Shown here piece by piece: positions 34,319 to 43,041 of a stretch of DNA of 58,438 nt (positions are counted from its first letter, which is position 1; each line of letters starts with the position of its first letter). Below the pieces are notes generated by a model. The model was not told the DNA's origin. It was given only the letters and a program-made list of their open reading frames with translations, and ran no database searches. A program made the translations under genes and the position numbers. The stretch comes from an uncultured Verrucomicrobiota bacterium (GTDB lineage: Bacteria > Verrucomicrobiota > Verrucomicrobiia > Opitutales > Opitutaceae), in contig CAIRBK010000092.1 of the NCBI GenBank assembly GCA_903876795.1, positions 1-58,438 on the forward strand. Direction: 5' to 3'.

Positions 34319-34582
34319 TTATGCATCGGCTCCGGCACCCAATTTGCGGACAAAGGCGATTGCGTCGGCCACGGGAACCAAAACGCGACCACGAACGCGG
34401 CCGGGCTTCCTGAGCCTGACGAGGCGAATCAATCCACGGGCTTCGCTATCAAGCCAGAAGGACCGGCTCAGCCCGCAAATGGGATCACCACCTTTCGTGG
34501 GCAGTGAAAAAAACTCAGGACGGGAAACGCTCGCAGTCGAGGCAACCGCAGCGGAAGTGGGTGTGTTATTTTGATGGCTCAT
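34319..34582 (-). CDS. Putative small DNA-binding protein
   Basis: An 87-residue protein from ATG 34582 (a GTG at 34594 is also in frame). After a Ser/Thr-rich, probably disordered tail it carries GLSRSFWLDSEARGLIRLVR followed by RGRVLVPVADAIAFVRKL, a short helix-wing-helix pattern like that of excisionase-type proteins. First gene of the leftward operon, just downstream of the palindromic control region; an autoregulator is a reasonable guess. Confidence 0.55.
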   Translation of the reverse strand: MSHQNNTPTSAAVASTASVSRPEFFSLPTKGGDPICGLSRSFWLDSEARGLIRLVRLRKPGRVRGRVLVPVADAIAFVRKLGAGADA

Positions 34583-35015
34583 GTGAGAGCCCACAGCCTG
34601 CGCCTTTCGCTAAAATCGCGGGCGGTTGCATTAACACGTGTTAGAATTAACTACCTAATTTTTCCACGTATTACCTTCACTTGATAATGCTTACGAAAAA
34701 CGAAAGATTCTCGAAGAATTTCTGAGCATAGCCTAAAACGCCGCGAATTGATTTAAAATTGATGTTTACCACGACAATTTGCCGTCATTACACGCGCAAA
34801 ACTCAATTAAAAATTGATAATCAATACCTTGTGCCGGTTGCATTACTCTTGTTCGTTCGACCTTATTTCAGCATCTGCCACCACACTTCCCTAGATCAAC
34901 GAAATCGAGGACCATCCACCCAATGGGCTATTGGCACGAGCAGGAAACTACTAAACACATGATAGGCATTTGTCGCATCTGTTGCCAGCTGCGTTGCCAA
35001 TTCAGGAATCTAGAA
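34583..35015. promoter_or_regulatory. AT-rich control region of the element
   Basis: About 430 bp between the leftward operon and the attachment site, clearly more AT-rich than the rest. It contains three palindromic sites: TAACACGTGTTA at 34632-34643, ATTCT-CGA-AGAAT at 34707-34719 and ATTGAT-A-ATCAAT at 34813-34825. They are candidate operators, and the region may also hold a replication origin for the element. A 67-codon frame at 34759-34962 has no coding support. Confidence 0.55.
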
Positions 35016-35056
35016 AACGAAAAACCCGCTACCTCCTGAGAGATAACGGGTTTTAA
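35016..35056 (-). terminator. Element-borne terminator downstream of tRNA-Arg
   Basis: On the minus strand AAAACCCGTTA pairs with TAGCGGGTTTT (11 bp, one G-U) and is followed by TTCGTTTT. It is brought by the element and replaces the original tRNA terminator now stranded at 26341-26378. Confidence 0.75.
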
Positions 35057-35059
35057 AAA

Positions 35060-35090
35060 TGGTGCAACCGTAGGGAGTCGAACCCCAAAC
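35060..35090 (-). repeat. Attachment site inside tRNA-Arg
   Basis: The 31 bp identical to 26384-26414. It covers the variable-loop end, T arm, acceptor 3' strand and CCA of the tRNA, so the gene remains intact after integration. Confidence 0.88.
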
Positions 35091-35136
35091 CTTCTGATTC
35101 GTAGTCAGATGCTCTATCCAGTTGAGCTACGGCTGC
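35060..35136 (-). tRNA. tRNA-Arg (anticodon ACG), CCA encoded
   Basis: A 77-nt cloverleaf can be folded: acceptor GCAGCCG with CGGTTGC (one G-U), anticodon stem TCTGA/TCAGA with loop CTACGAA giving anticodon ACG, T stem TGGGG/CCCTA with loop TTCGACT, discriminator A and encoded CCA. ACG is normally edited to ICG and reads CGU, CGC and CGA. It is the integration target of the neighbouring element. Confidence 0.96.
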
Positions 35137-35224
35137 GCTGAGGAGAAGTGAAAAAGCCGCGTTTGACCGGCGAGTGCAAGCGTGAATTTGGAGATTTTCC
35201 ACATACGCCCGCACTGCCTCGATC

Positions 35225-37570
35225 CTACTTCCGGGGATAAATCAGCACTCGATCATGGACGAGGAGCACGAGGTCCTTACGACCGTCGCCGGTCACGTCG
35301 GCGACGATCATCTCTCTAGGCTCCAGCGCGTCACCCTTGCGGCCTTGGTAATGTTCATCCGTCTCGAAAACTTTGAAGTGCAGCCGGCTCTCCCAGGTTT
35401 TCGCGACTTCATCCCGGGCGAGCACTTCGATCACGCTGTTCTCGGGATCAAGCGCGACCAACTCGGGCTTGCCGTCGCCGGTCAGGTCGCCAGCCAGCAC
35501 GTCACCGTAGTGGATGCCGGGTAAATCCGTCGTGTAGGTCTCCACCGAGCGCACCGTGAAATCGTGTCGCCCGAGGGGCAGCCACCAAAAGCGGTCTTTG
35601 CCGAGCAGAAACAGCTCCGGCGAGCCGCCCGACTTGGAAGCAGCGCGCACTTCGGCCCCCACCACGTCTATGCGACCGGCCGGCACCGCCTCCACGACTT
35701 CGTATACTCCGCTCTTGTTGGCCCGGAGGCGCTGGAACTGCTCGCCCTTGCGATCATAGAGCAGCACTTCGGGCCGCCGGCCTTTTTCCGAGGGCAAGAC
35801 AAACGTCGCGGTGATCTCCGCCGTGCTTTCGCGTGCGTTGAACTGCTCGATCACCGTGAGCGCACCCGACTCGTCCACCCGCAAGGCACGCGCAAAGCCC
35901 CCCGTGCTCGCCAGCAGCGCGGGCCGGCCGTCGCCGGTGACATCGCCGGCCGCCAGAGAGGCCGCATCGAGGTTGTCAACCAGCCCTTTCCGAAAACCGA
36001 CCGAGCCGGTCGCATCGGTGAACGCGCCGTCCTGGCCCTGCAACAGGAGCCTCAACGAATCCATCGGCGTGCTCACCACGATGTCCATCCGGCCGTCCTG
36101 GTTCGCGTCGATCAAGCGCAGGCCGCGCGGATCGGTCTTGAGTCCGGGCAAATCGATCGTGCGCGTGATCTCGGGCGCGCCGGCGGAGTTGCGTGCGTGA
36201 AAATCGATCCAGCGCCGGCCTTTTTCTTCGCGCAGCACGAGGATCGTCGGCGCGCCCGAGCCGGCCAGTTCGCCCGCTGTCAGGGCAAGCGGCCTTCCCG
36301 CGCCGGGCAGGGGCTGCGGATACTCCAGCCGCCCGGAGGCGGTGAAACGCGCCAGCCCCGCAGACTGCTCCCGCAGGCTGGCCACCAGCAACTCGGCGCG
36401 ACCGTCGCCGTCCCAGTCGAGCGCCGCCAACCCGCGCACGTCGGCAAAACAGGGAAAGCGCTCCGCCACCGTGAAACCGCCGTCGGGCTGCCGGAAATAC
36501 ACGAACACCTGCGCGCCGTCGCCGTCGCTCACCGCGATGTCCTCGCGGCCGTCGCCGTTAAAATCCCCGAAGGCGTAGGCTGCGGGGGTCTTGCCCGAGG
36601 ACCGGGGCGTGAAGACGCGCGGGCGGGGTATCGATCCCTCGCTGCCCTTGCTTTTCTTCACCGTCTCCAGGTTGAAAAAATCGAGCTGGCCGGTGCGCTG
36701 TTGCGCAAAGACCAGGCGGGCGGGTTGCTTCTTCGCCGCGTCGGCCGGATTGAGGACTTGCAGCGTGCAACGGGTGTCCTTGATCGCGCAGGCCTGCTCG
36801 GCGCCAAACTGGGCCTGCGCGTTTTGCAGGCGGATGCGCATGGCGTCGCGGCGGGTGGTGCTGAGGTAGGCGATGTCGGGCCGCCCGTCGCCGTCGAGAT
36901 CAACGATCTCCAGGCCGTAGCAGTTGTCGTCGGACATCGGGAAACGCACGGGCGGGAAGAGATCGCCGGCCTCGGTCTGGTAAAAAACCGCCAGCTCCTT
37001 CTGCCCTAGCATGACGAGGTCGGTGCGCCCGTCGTCGTTGAGGTCGGCCAGGCGCAGCGTGCCGACCGACTGGCTGGGCGCGGGCGACTCGGTCACGCGG
37101 GCCTCCAACCAGGTCCCGTCCTCCTGACGATACTGGACCGTGAGGGCCTGGGGGTCGCCGGTATAAACCATATCCAGGAGGCCGTCGCCGTTGAGATCGC
37201 CCGTCGCGAGGTCATACATGGCCACGCCGGTCGTCACGCGCTCAAGGCGGAACCGCGCGTCCTCGACCACCGGTTCCCACCTGCCGCTGCGCACGACTTT
37301 CGTCGCCGTGTCGGCGGGGGAAGCGCCGGATTGGAGCTGGTAGAGCACATCGATGGTCGCCCGGTCATTGTTGGCAACAACCAGGTCGGACCGACCGTCG
37401 CCGTCGATGTCGGCGGCTTGGAGCACACGCGTGTTCCAGTCGAGTTTCCGCACCTCCGGGCCGGAGAGCTCGACCTCGGGCGCGGCGGCTTGCACGACGG
37501 AGGCCGGGACCAGCGCGGACATCGCGGCTGCGGCGCAGATCCAAAATCGGTGCGGGGCAAACGGGTTCAT
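35225..37570 (-). CDS. Exported FG-GAP/VCBS repeat protein
   Basis: A 781-residue protein with a signal peptide (about residues 1-28, ending VVQAAAP). It contains about ten calcium-binding FG-GAP/VCBS loops of the form DxDGDGRxD, for example DIDGDGRSDLVVAN, DLDGDGRPDIAYL, DFNGDGREDIAVSDGDG and DVTGDGRKDLVLL, spaced as in integrin-like beta-propellers. It probably acts outside the cytoplasm in binding or adhesion. ATG 37570 overlaps the stop of the upstream gene (ATGA). It is the last gene of a three-gene exported operon. Confidence 0.85.
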   Translation of the reverse strand: MNPFAPHRFWICAAAAMSALVPASVVQAAAPEVELSGPEVRKLDWNTRVLQAADIDGDGRSDLVVANNDRATIDVLYQLQSGASPADTATKVVRSGRWEPVVEDARFRLERVTTGVAMYDLATGDLNGDGLLDMVYTGDPQALTVQYRQEDGTWLEARVTESPAPSQSVGTLRLADLNDDGRTDLVMLGQKELAVFYQTEAGDLFPPVRFPMSDDNCYGLEIVDLDGDGRPDIAYLSTTRRDAMRIRLQNAQAQFGAEQACAIKDTRCTLQVLNPADAAKKQPARLVFAQQRTGQLDFFNLETVKKSKGSEGSIPRPRVFTPRSSGKTPAAYAFGDFNGDGREDIAVSDGDGAQVFVYFRQPDGGFTVAERFPCFADVRGLAALDWDGDGRAELLVASLREQSAGLARFTASGRLEYPQPLPGAGRPLALTAGELAGSGAPTILVLREEKGRRWIDFHARNSAGAPEITRTIDLPGLKTDPRGLRLIDANQDGRMDIVVSTPMDSLRLLLQGQDGAFTDATGSVGFRKGLVDNLDAASLAAGDVTGDGRPALLASTGGFARALRVDESGALTVIEQFNARESTAEITATFVLPSEKGRRPEVLLYDRKGEQFQRLRANKSGVYEVVEAVPAGRIDVVGAEVRAASKSGGSPELFLLGKDRFWWLPLGRHDFTVRSVETYTTDLPGIHYGDVLAGDLTGDGKPELVALDPENSVIEVLARDEVAKTWESRLHFKVFETDEHYQGRKGDALEPREMIVADVTGDGRKDLVLLVHDRVLIYPRK

Positions 37571-39363
37571 GGCTGGGCGTTTGGCAGGCGGGTGGTTCCG
37601 AAAAGTCCCTCGGAGGTGCGCGTCACAAACCCGGAGGCCAGCCCCCAGTGGCGGGCGATCGACTCGGCGTCGGGTCGGGCGGACACGTCGAAGAAAACCT
37701 TTTTTTCGCCGTCGGGTTTGCCCCCGGCGTCGACGGCCTGCTGCATCCGCACCGCAGTCTCGATCAGCGAGGCGACCATCACGCGCATATCCTGGACTTG
37801 AATACCGGCGATCTCGGACGGGAAATCGGCCAGCGACGCCTTCACCTCGTCGCGCTCCCAGAAGCCGCCCCGGCCGGAGCTCATGCCCTGAAGCGCGCTC
37901 TCGACGGTGGCGGGCGAGCCGATGCCGAGCAACAGGGTGCGATTGGCGATCGCGTAGGAGAAGCCGCGCTGGGGCGGCGCATCCGCCGGGACAGGCATGT
38001 TCAAGGTGTAAATCGTGGCCCCCAGATACTCCCGAGTGCTGAACATCTGGTCGGCCGCCGGGCCGGCCAGCTGCTTGAGCGCGGCCACCGCCCGGGAAAA
38101 GGCCTCTTCGTTGACGAGTGAAATCGCGATGAACTGGTCCATCTCCGTCCATGCTGGAACGGCCGCGTTGTCTGCGCCGGGAGGGAGCGCGTAGGCGGTG
38201 ACGAATTCATCGCCAAGGCTGCCGATCAAGTCGCGCCGCAGGTCCAGGCCGAGTTTCTGATTGAGACTGCGGATCTGCCCCTGCGCCATGCCGGAAAGAA
38301 TCGGGCTGATCGACTCGACCAACTCCTCCAACCCCTCGTAGGCCTGCGGAACGCTGAAACGGGAGGCGGACACGATCGGCCACTTGGCCGGAACCCACTC
38401 GGGCCGCACCGGCGCGCCCGTGCGGTAGGCCAGCAACTTGAGCAGGCCGCGTTCCTCGGCGTAGGCCAAGCCGCTGTCCAGCCGCGACTCCCGTTCGTCG
38501 ATCCGCAGGGCGGCATAGGCCTCCCCGAGCGCGTCCAAGCCGAGGGCGCCCATGACGGTGTCGGCATTGATGCCGAAAAAATTCGGCTTGGCCCCGGGAC
38601 CGGCTTCGGCCTTCACGGCGGCCGCGCGGATCACCGGGTAAATCGCCGGGCCGTTCACATAGACCAAAGCCTGGGCGGAGCCGATGCGCCGGCGGGTGCG
38701 TTGATACCCCTCGCTGCGACCGAGGGAGTCGGGCAGACCACCCTGCTTGACCGCGTCGATGGCCGCCAGGACACGCTCCCGGTCAATACCAAACAGCCAG
38801 ATGCCGTCGGTGATAGCCCAGACAAAGCGCTTCGCCTCGGCCCGGACGTCGTCCGTGGGGGGCGCCGCCGGCCGGGTGTGCACGGTAACACCGGCAAAAA
38901 TCTCGGTCGTTTCCTCAATGGATTTTTTCGCCGCCGATTCGGCGAGAAGCGCCTCGATTTTTTCGGACTGCGAGCCGACCTCTATCGCGGCCAGAAAGGG
39001 CGTCTCAGACTGGGATTCGATTTGATCGCCCGCCAAAGACGGGATGGCCAGGAGCGCCTCGCCCCGGGCCAGGGCGAGCAATTCGCGCACGCTCAACCCG
39101 GTGGCCTCGCGCGTGCGCTCGTCCCACTCGTCGATCTTCATCTCGGCGCGCAACGGCGCGAGAAAGCGCACAAACTGCGGATCACGCCAGGTGGCCGCCA
39201 GCGGGGAGGCATCCCAGCCGCGCAGCAGCGACGGCACGTCGTCCGCGCACACGGCCACCAGCGTGCGTTCATCGACCAAATCGACCAGCGGCACCGCCGG
39301 CGCGGCCGGCAAACGGACGGACAGGACAACAAGCAAAGCAACAGCGGAGAATCTTAGTAACAT
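37567..39363 (-). CDS. Exported DUF3352-like protein
   Basis: A 598-residue protein with a signal peptide (MLLRFSAVALLVVLSVRLPAAPA). The remainder is a large soluble region with repeated helix-strand units and segments such as LGDEFVTAYALPPG and FSYAIANRTLLLGIG that resemble DUF3352, a group of exported proteins of unknown role. It is translationally coupled to the FG-GAP gene and follows the protease gene by 11 bp. Confidence 0.65.
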   Translation of the reverse strand: MLLRFSAVALLVVLSVRLPAAPAVPLVDLVDERTLVAVCADDVPSLLRGWDASPLAATWRDPQFVRFLAPLRAEMKIDEWDERTREATGLSVRELLALARGEALLAIPSLAGDQIESQSETPFLAAIEVGSQSEKIEALLAESAAKKSIEETTEIFAGVTVHTRPAAPPTDDVRAEAKRFVWAITDGIWLFGIDRERVLAAIDAVKQGGLPDSLGRSEGYQRTRRRIGSAQALVYVNGPAIYPVIRAAAVKAEAGPGAKPNFFGINADTVMGALGLDALGEAYAALRIDERESRLDSGLAYAEERGLLKLLAYRTGAPVRPEWVPAKWPIVSASRFSVPQAYEGLEELVESISPILSGMAQGQIRSLNQKLGLDLRRDLIGSLGDEFVTAYALPPGADNAAVPAWTEMDQFIAISLVNEEAFSRAVAALKQLAGPAADQMFSTREYLGATIYTLNMPVPADAPPQRGFSYAIANRTLLLGIGSPATVESALQGMSSGRGGFWERDEVKASLADFPSEIAGIQVQDMRVMVASLIETAVRMQQAVDAGGKPDGEKKVFFDVSARPDAESIARHWGLASGFVTRTSEGLFGTTRLPNAQP

Positions 39364-39374
39364 GGAGGGAGGGC

Positions 39375-40343
39375 TCAGGGTTTGGCGGGAAGTGCGGGAC
39401 CGGGCGCGGCCTTGACCGGCTGCGGCGGTTCCAAGTAGCGGAAACCCGCGTTGGGATTGCGCGGGTCGAAGGCGAAGGCGTCGCGATTGCGCAGGAAATT
39501 TTTCAACACGCCGGAGGGGATCGCAAAGTTGAGCCCCTCGACGCCTACCTCCATCGCCTTCATGTTGTTCACACCAACGACCTCGCCTCGCAAGTTGAAG
39601 AGCGGTCCGCCGGAGTTGCCGGGATTGATCTGCGTGGTGGTCTGGATGTAGAGCTGGCCGTCGAGCGGCCGGGTGCGGGCGCTCACGATGCCTTGGGAAA
39701 CGGTGCGATCAAGTCCGAGCGGGCTGCCGATGGCGAACACTGGCTGGCCCTCGTTGAGACCGGCTCCGTCGCCGACGGGCACCGCGGGAAACACGGTGTC
39801 GCCGGCGTCCTCGATCTTGAGCAGCGCGAGGTCGAGCCGCGCGTCGAGGGCCACGATGCGGACCTTGTTGTATTGCACGCGCTCCAGCTCCGCCGCGCCG
39901 CGCCGGAAACGGGTGACGGTGATGTTGAATTCACCGGAAATCACATGCTGGTTGGTGACGATGTAGCCGGCAGGATGGATAAAGAAACCCGAGCCGAGCC
40001 CGACGGGCGTGCGCACCAGCACCACGGCCTCGCCCACGCGATCGACGTTTTCCTTCACCGAGAGGACGGGCAGCCCGGCGGCGGTGCGGTAGAGATCGGC
40101 GCTCTCCGCAACCGCCTCGACGGGGCCGGAGGAGTCGGAGCCGGCCCTCACGCTCTCAATCTCGTCGCGCGGCACGGTGACCACGGTGAACCCGAGATCC
40201 ACCACGAGCCGGTCGGCTTTTTCCGCGATGACCTCGCCCTCGAGACCTGCGCCGTTTTTCAACCGCACCTCGGACAACGCATAGGTCGCGGAAGACGCCG
40301 ACAACCACGCGGCGGCGGCCGCAGCCAGAAAAAGATTCTTCAT
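39375..40343 (-). CDS. Exported trypsin-like serine protease (HtrA-type, no PDZ)
   Basis: A 322-residue protein with a signal peptide (residues about 1-22). The S1C triad is visible: His133 (VTNQHV), Asp171 (LDLALLKI) and Ser244 (PGNSGGPLF). It has an N-terminal domain of about 90 residues before the protease and no PDZ domain after it, unlike DegP. The start is ATG 40343, where the signal peptide begins (MKNLFLAAAA). First gene of the exported operon; its targets may include the products of the next two genes. Confidence 0.87.
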   Translation of the reverse strand: MKNLFLAAAAAAWLSASSATYALSEVRLKNGAGLEGEVIAEKADRLVVDLGFTVVTVPRDEIESVRAGSDSSGPVEAVAESADLYRTAAGLPVLSVKENVDRVGEAVVLVRTPVGLGSGFFIHPAGYIVTNQHVISGEFNITVTRFRRGAAELERVQYNKVRIVALDARLDLALLKIEDAGDTVFPAVPVGDGAGLNEGQPVFAIGSPLGLDRTVSQGIVSARTRPLDGQLYIQTTTQINPGNSGGPLFNLRGEVVGVNNMKAMEVGVEGLNFAIPSGVLKNFLRNRDAFAFDPRNPNAGFRYLEPPQPVKAAPGPALPAKP

Positions 40344-40392
40344 GTGGGAAAGCGAAGGGACGGTTCCAGCGTGTTTCCTCCGGGAGGAACTG

Positions 40393-41163
40393 TCAAAGCA
40401 ACTGCTGGAACTCCGGCGGCAGCGGCGCGGTCGCCTCAAAGCGGAATTTTTTACCGCCCCACTCGTAGTCGAACACGGTTTCGTAGGAATGCAGGAAAAG
40501 GCGCTTCAGCCCGGTGGCCCTGGCCAGATCGCGATTGGCGGCGAAGTCCCCGTAGGTGAGGTCGCCCACGATGGGGAGCCTGCGATCGGCGCATTGCACG
40601 CGGAGCTGGTGGCTGCGGCCGGTGAGCGGCTCCAACTGGATCAAGGCGAGCGGAGGCACGGCGTCGCGACACTGGCGGACGACCTTCATGCGTGATTCGG
40701 AGACCTTGTCGCCGCCCGTGCCGACGCGGATCTTGGCGCCGCGTTTCTGCACGGCCAGGCGGTCTCGCCAGACTTGGGAAGGTTCGGAGGGTTTGCCAAA
40801 CACCACGGCCTGGTAGCGCTTGGTGATGTGCTTGTGCAGGAAAAGCTCCCGCATGTAGGCGGCGAGCGCCTGGTTGGCGGTGACGAGGATCACGCCCGAG
40901 GTGGCCGAATCGAGGCGGTTCAACAAATAGAGCCGGCGCGGGGCGGCTCCCGGGATGTCGGCGGGCGTCCAGTTGAAGCACTCTCCCTTGAGCGCGTAGG
41001 GCACGGTAAGAAGCGCGCGCGGGACCTCGCTCTCCATGTTGGGATGGGAGAGCACGCCCTCGGGCTTGTTGAGCGCGGCGAGCCCGTTGGCGTCGTGCGC
41101 GAGCAAGGTCACTCCGTTGCCGAGCGGGAGTTGCTCCCAGAATTTAGAGGGAAGGTTGCTCAT
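40393..41163 (-). CDS. RluA-family pseudouridine synthase
   Basis: A 256-residue enzyme with the catalytic motif LLNRLDSATSG (Asp at about 85) and the later RSHQLRVQCADRRLPIVGD stretch. The target RNA site is unknown; no S4 domain is present. The start is ATG 41163, where homology begins; the longer frame reads into the upstream gene. It follows the TonB-like gene by 8 bp, in a maf / TonB-like / synthase operon. Confidence 0.87.
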   Translation of the reverse strand: MSNLPSKFWEQLPLGNGVTLLAHDANGLAALNKPEGVLSHPNMESEVPRALLTVPYALKGECFNWTPADIPGAAPRRLYLLNRLDSATSGVILVTANQALAAYMRELFLHKHITKRYQAVVFGKPSEPSQVWRDRLAVQKRGAKIRVGTGGDKVSESRMKVVRQCRDAVPPLALIQLEPLTGRSHQLRVQCADRRLPIVGDLTYGDFAANRDLARATGLKRLFLHSYETVFDYEWGGKKFRFEATAPLPPEFQQLL

Positions 41164-41171
41164 GCGCCGGG

Positions 41172-42293
41172 TCAGTTGTAGGTAAAGGTAAAGGTGAGCT
41201 CCTGGGATTCGCCGAGGATGTCGATCATGTCGTCGGACCAGGGGCCGTAGGGCGCGCGGGCGACAATCGCGCTCAAGCAGCCGTCCTGGGCGCTGCGGTT
41301 GCCGCCCTCGACCTTCACGATCTCGGAGATCTCGCCCTTGGTGTTCATACGGAAAACCACCACGACCTTGGTGCCCGCAGGCGGATAAAACGAACTTTGC
41401 TGAATGATGCGCTGCCACTGGATGTCCACCGACTCGATGAACTTCTGGAGGTATTCACCGTAGCCGCTCCACTTGGCGTTGTAGGCGACGGCCCCGATGT
41501 TTTCGGTGCCGAACTCGCGGTTGGCCAGCGGTGAAGAACGGGCGCGCACCACGTCGGGCGCGAGCGCGGGGCGAACCTGCGGACGCTTTGCATCGACGCG
41601 GTAGTAGAGCCCGGTGCGGGCGCCGGTGTCGCTCTTGGCATCGGCCTCGCCCTCGATGCGTTCGGGCACCGCCCGGGCGTCGGGCGCGGGTTTGCCGATG
41701 TTGGCGCCGAAGCCATCGGGGTTGTCGCCCTCGAATTTCTCGGAGCCGGGCAGCGGCGTCTGCGCGCGCCGGGCGGCCTCCTTCTCGGGCGTTTCCACGT
41801 CGGCCGCGGGCGGTTGCGGGCGGACGACCGGCTTGGGCTCGACCAACTGGCCGCTCACGATCGCGGTGGAGGCGTTGTCAGGCTCGCCCTTCGACGCAGG
41901 GGCGTCGCTTTTGCCTTGGGGCGTGGGCTTTTCCTGGGCGACTTGCTGGTTTTGGGCGGCGACCAGGTCGGTTTTGTCGGGGGCGTTGTCGGGAGCGTTG
42001 GGGTTGACCTCCACGAAACGGGGTGGCGCCGGCTTCTCGTCCTCGCCGGTCTCGTTCGGGGCCAACTCGATCTGGAACTCGCGCGAAGCCCAGTCGTCGG
42101 CCGGCGCGGCGGTGTCGGCGGGGCCGATCCATCGCTCGACACGGGGCGCCAGCACGAGGAGGAGCACATGGATGAGAATCGTTGCGATGACGCCGACCTG
42201 CACCGCCCGGGTATCGGGATGAGCCGACCAGAGAGTTCGCGCGCGGCGCCGGGCAACAGACGGCTGGGCGGTGGTGGGCGGCGGTTTAAGCAT
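41172..42293 (-). CDS. TonB-like energy-transducer protein
   Basis: A 373-residue protein with a short cytoplasmic N-terminus, one membrane helix (VQVGVIATILIHVLLLVLAP), a long Pro/Glu/Lys/Asp-rich periplasmic linker and a C-terminal domain (FIESVDIQWQRII, then PPAGTKVVVVFRMNTKGEI, ending in FTFTYN) that resembles the TonB C-terminal fold. No ExbB/ExbD partners lie nearby. It may energise an outer-membrane receptor or act as an envelope spacer. ATG 42293 is preferred to 42329. Confidence 0.72.
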   Translation of the reverse strand: MLKPPPTTAQPSVARRRARTLWSAHPDTRAVQVGVIATILIHVLLLVLAPRVERWIGPADTAAPADDWASREFQIELAPNETGEDEKPAPPRFVEVNPNAPDNAPDKTDLVAAQNQQVAQEKPTPQGKSDAPASKGEPDNASTAIVSGQLVEPKPVVRPQPPAADVETPEKEAARRAQTPLPGSEKFEGDNPDGFGANIGKPAPDARAVPERIEGEADAKSDTGARTGLYYRVDAKRPQVRPALAPDVVRARSSPLANREFGTENIGAVAYNAKWSGYGEYLQKFIESVDIQWQRIIQQSSFYPPAGTKVVVVFRMNTKGEISEIVKVEGGNRSAQDGCLSAIVARAPYGPWSDDMIDILGESQELTFTFTYN

Positions 42294-42307
42294 GAAGGGT
42301 CTGCATT

Positions 42308-42886
42308 TCAGGATTTGAGCAGACCGCAACGAGTCAAAAGTTGTTTCGTCTCATCGACCGGCAATCCGATAATATTGCTCAACGAGCCCGAGAAACGATC
42401 AACGATCAACTCGCCGTGGTCCTGGATGCCGTAGCCACCGGCCTTGTCGAGTGTGTGCACCCGCGCGAGGTAGGCCTCGATGGTCGGCTCGTCGAGCGTG
42501 CGCATCGTCACTTCGCTGGACACGCCCTCGTCGATCCGCACGCCTTTGGTAAAATGCCTCAGCGCGATTCCGGTAAACACGGTATGGGTGCGCCCGCTCA
42601 GGCGGCGCAGCATCGCCCGCGCTTCGGTGCCGTCGGCAGGTTTGTTGAGGGCATGGCCGTCGATGAACACCGTCGTGTCCGCCCCCAGCACCCAGGCGTC
42701 GGGATAACGCGCCGCCACCCAGTCGGCCTTGAGAGCGGCGTTGTGGGCGACCATCACCCGAGGATCAGTCGTGGCCTCCTCGTGCTCGGTCACCTGCGCG
42801 GTGATGACCTCGAAGTCCACGCCCAGCTCCGCCAGCAATTCACGGCGGCGCGGCGAAGCGGAGGCGAGGATCAGGCGTTGGGACAT
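42308..42886 (-). CDS. maf: Maf-family nucleoside triphosphate pyrophosphatase
   Basis: Maf proteins hydrolyse non-canonical or modified nucleoside triphosphates to the monophosphate and pyrophosphate and affect septum formation when overproduced. The 192-residue protein shows LILASASPRRRELLAELG at its start and ADTTVFIDGHALNKPAD with the metal- and base-contact residues. dTTP/UTP (YhdE type) and 7-methyl-GTP (YceF type) subgroups cannot be separated with certainty. It heads the operon with the TonB-like gene. Confidence 0.9.
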   Translation of the reverse strand: MSQRLILASASPRRRELLAELGVDFEVITAQVTEHEEATTDPRVMVAHNAALKADWVAARYPDAWVLGADTTVFIDGHALNKPADGTEARAMLRRLSGRTHTVFTGIALRHFTKGVRIDEGVSSEVTMRTLDEPTIEAYLARVHTLDKAGGYGIQDHGELIVDRFSGSLSNIIGLPVDETKQLLTRCGLLKS

Positions 42887-43041
42887 GCCCGCATCTAATC
42901 GCCATGCGCCGTTGCCACGGAAGCCCCAAATGCACCCCCGCTTGACCGCAACCCTGAACGCCCGACCGCCGAGACCCTGAAAGTGCCTTGTGGGTTGTCA
43001 GCGGCGCCACGCGCCCCAATGTTGCGGCCCACTTACCGCCC

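Larger units (their letters stand above)
26384..35090. mobile_element. Integrative element inserted at the 3' end of tRNA-Arg(ACG)
   Basis: The 8.7-kb segment is bounded by an exact 31-bp direct repeat (26384-26414 and 35060-35090) equal to the last 31 nt of the tRNA gene including CCA. It encodes a tyrosine integrase beside the distal repeat, excisionase-like DNA-binding proteins at both ends, a replication module (initiator candidate, DnaC-like ATPase, ERCC4 nuclease), small membrane proteins and several unknown genes. The two arms converge on a terminator at 30268-30295. No capsid, portal, terminase, lysis or conjugation gene is recognised, so a phage satellite, cryptic prophage remnant or integrative plasmid are the options. 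Confidence 0.88.

Noticed and set aside
34187-34507. 106-codon plus-strand frame overlapping two small DNA-binding protein genes
   Set aside because: The minus-strand genes have recognisable helix-turn-helix patterns and fit the operon.
34759-34962. 67-codon frame in the element control region
   Set aside because: Lies in AT-rich regulatory DNA with palindromes; composition is not protein-like and no start signal is present.
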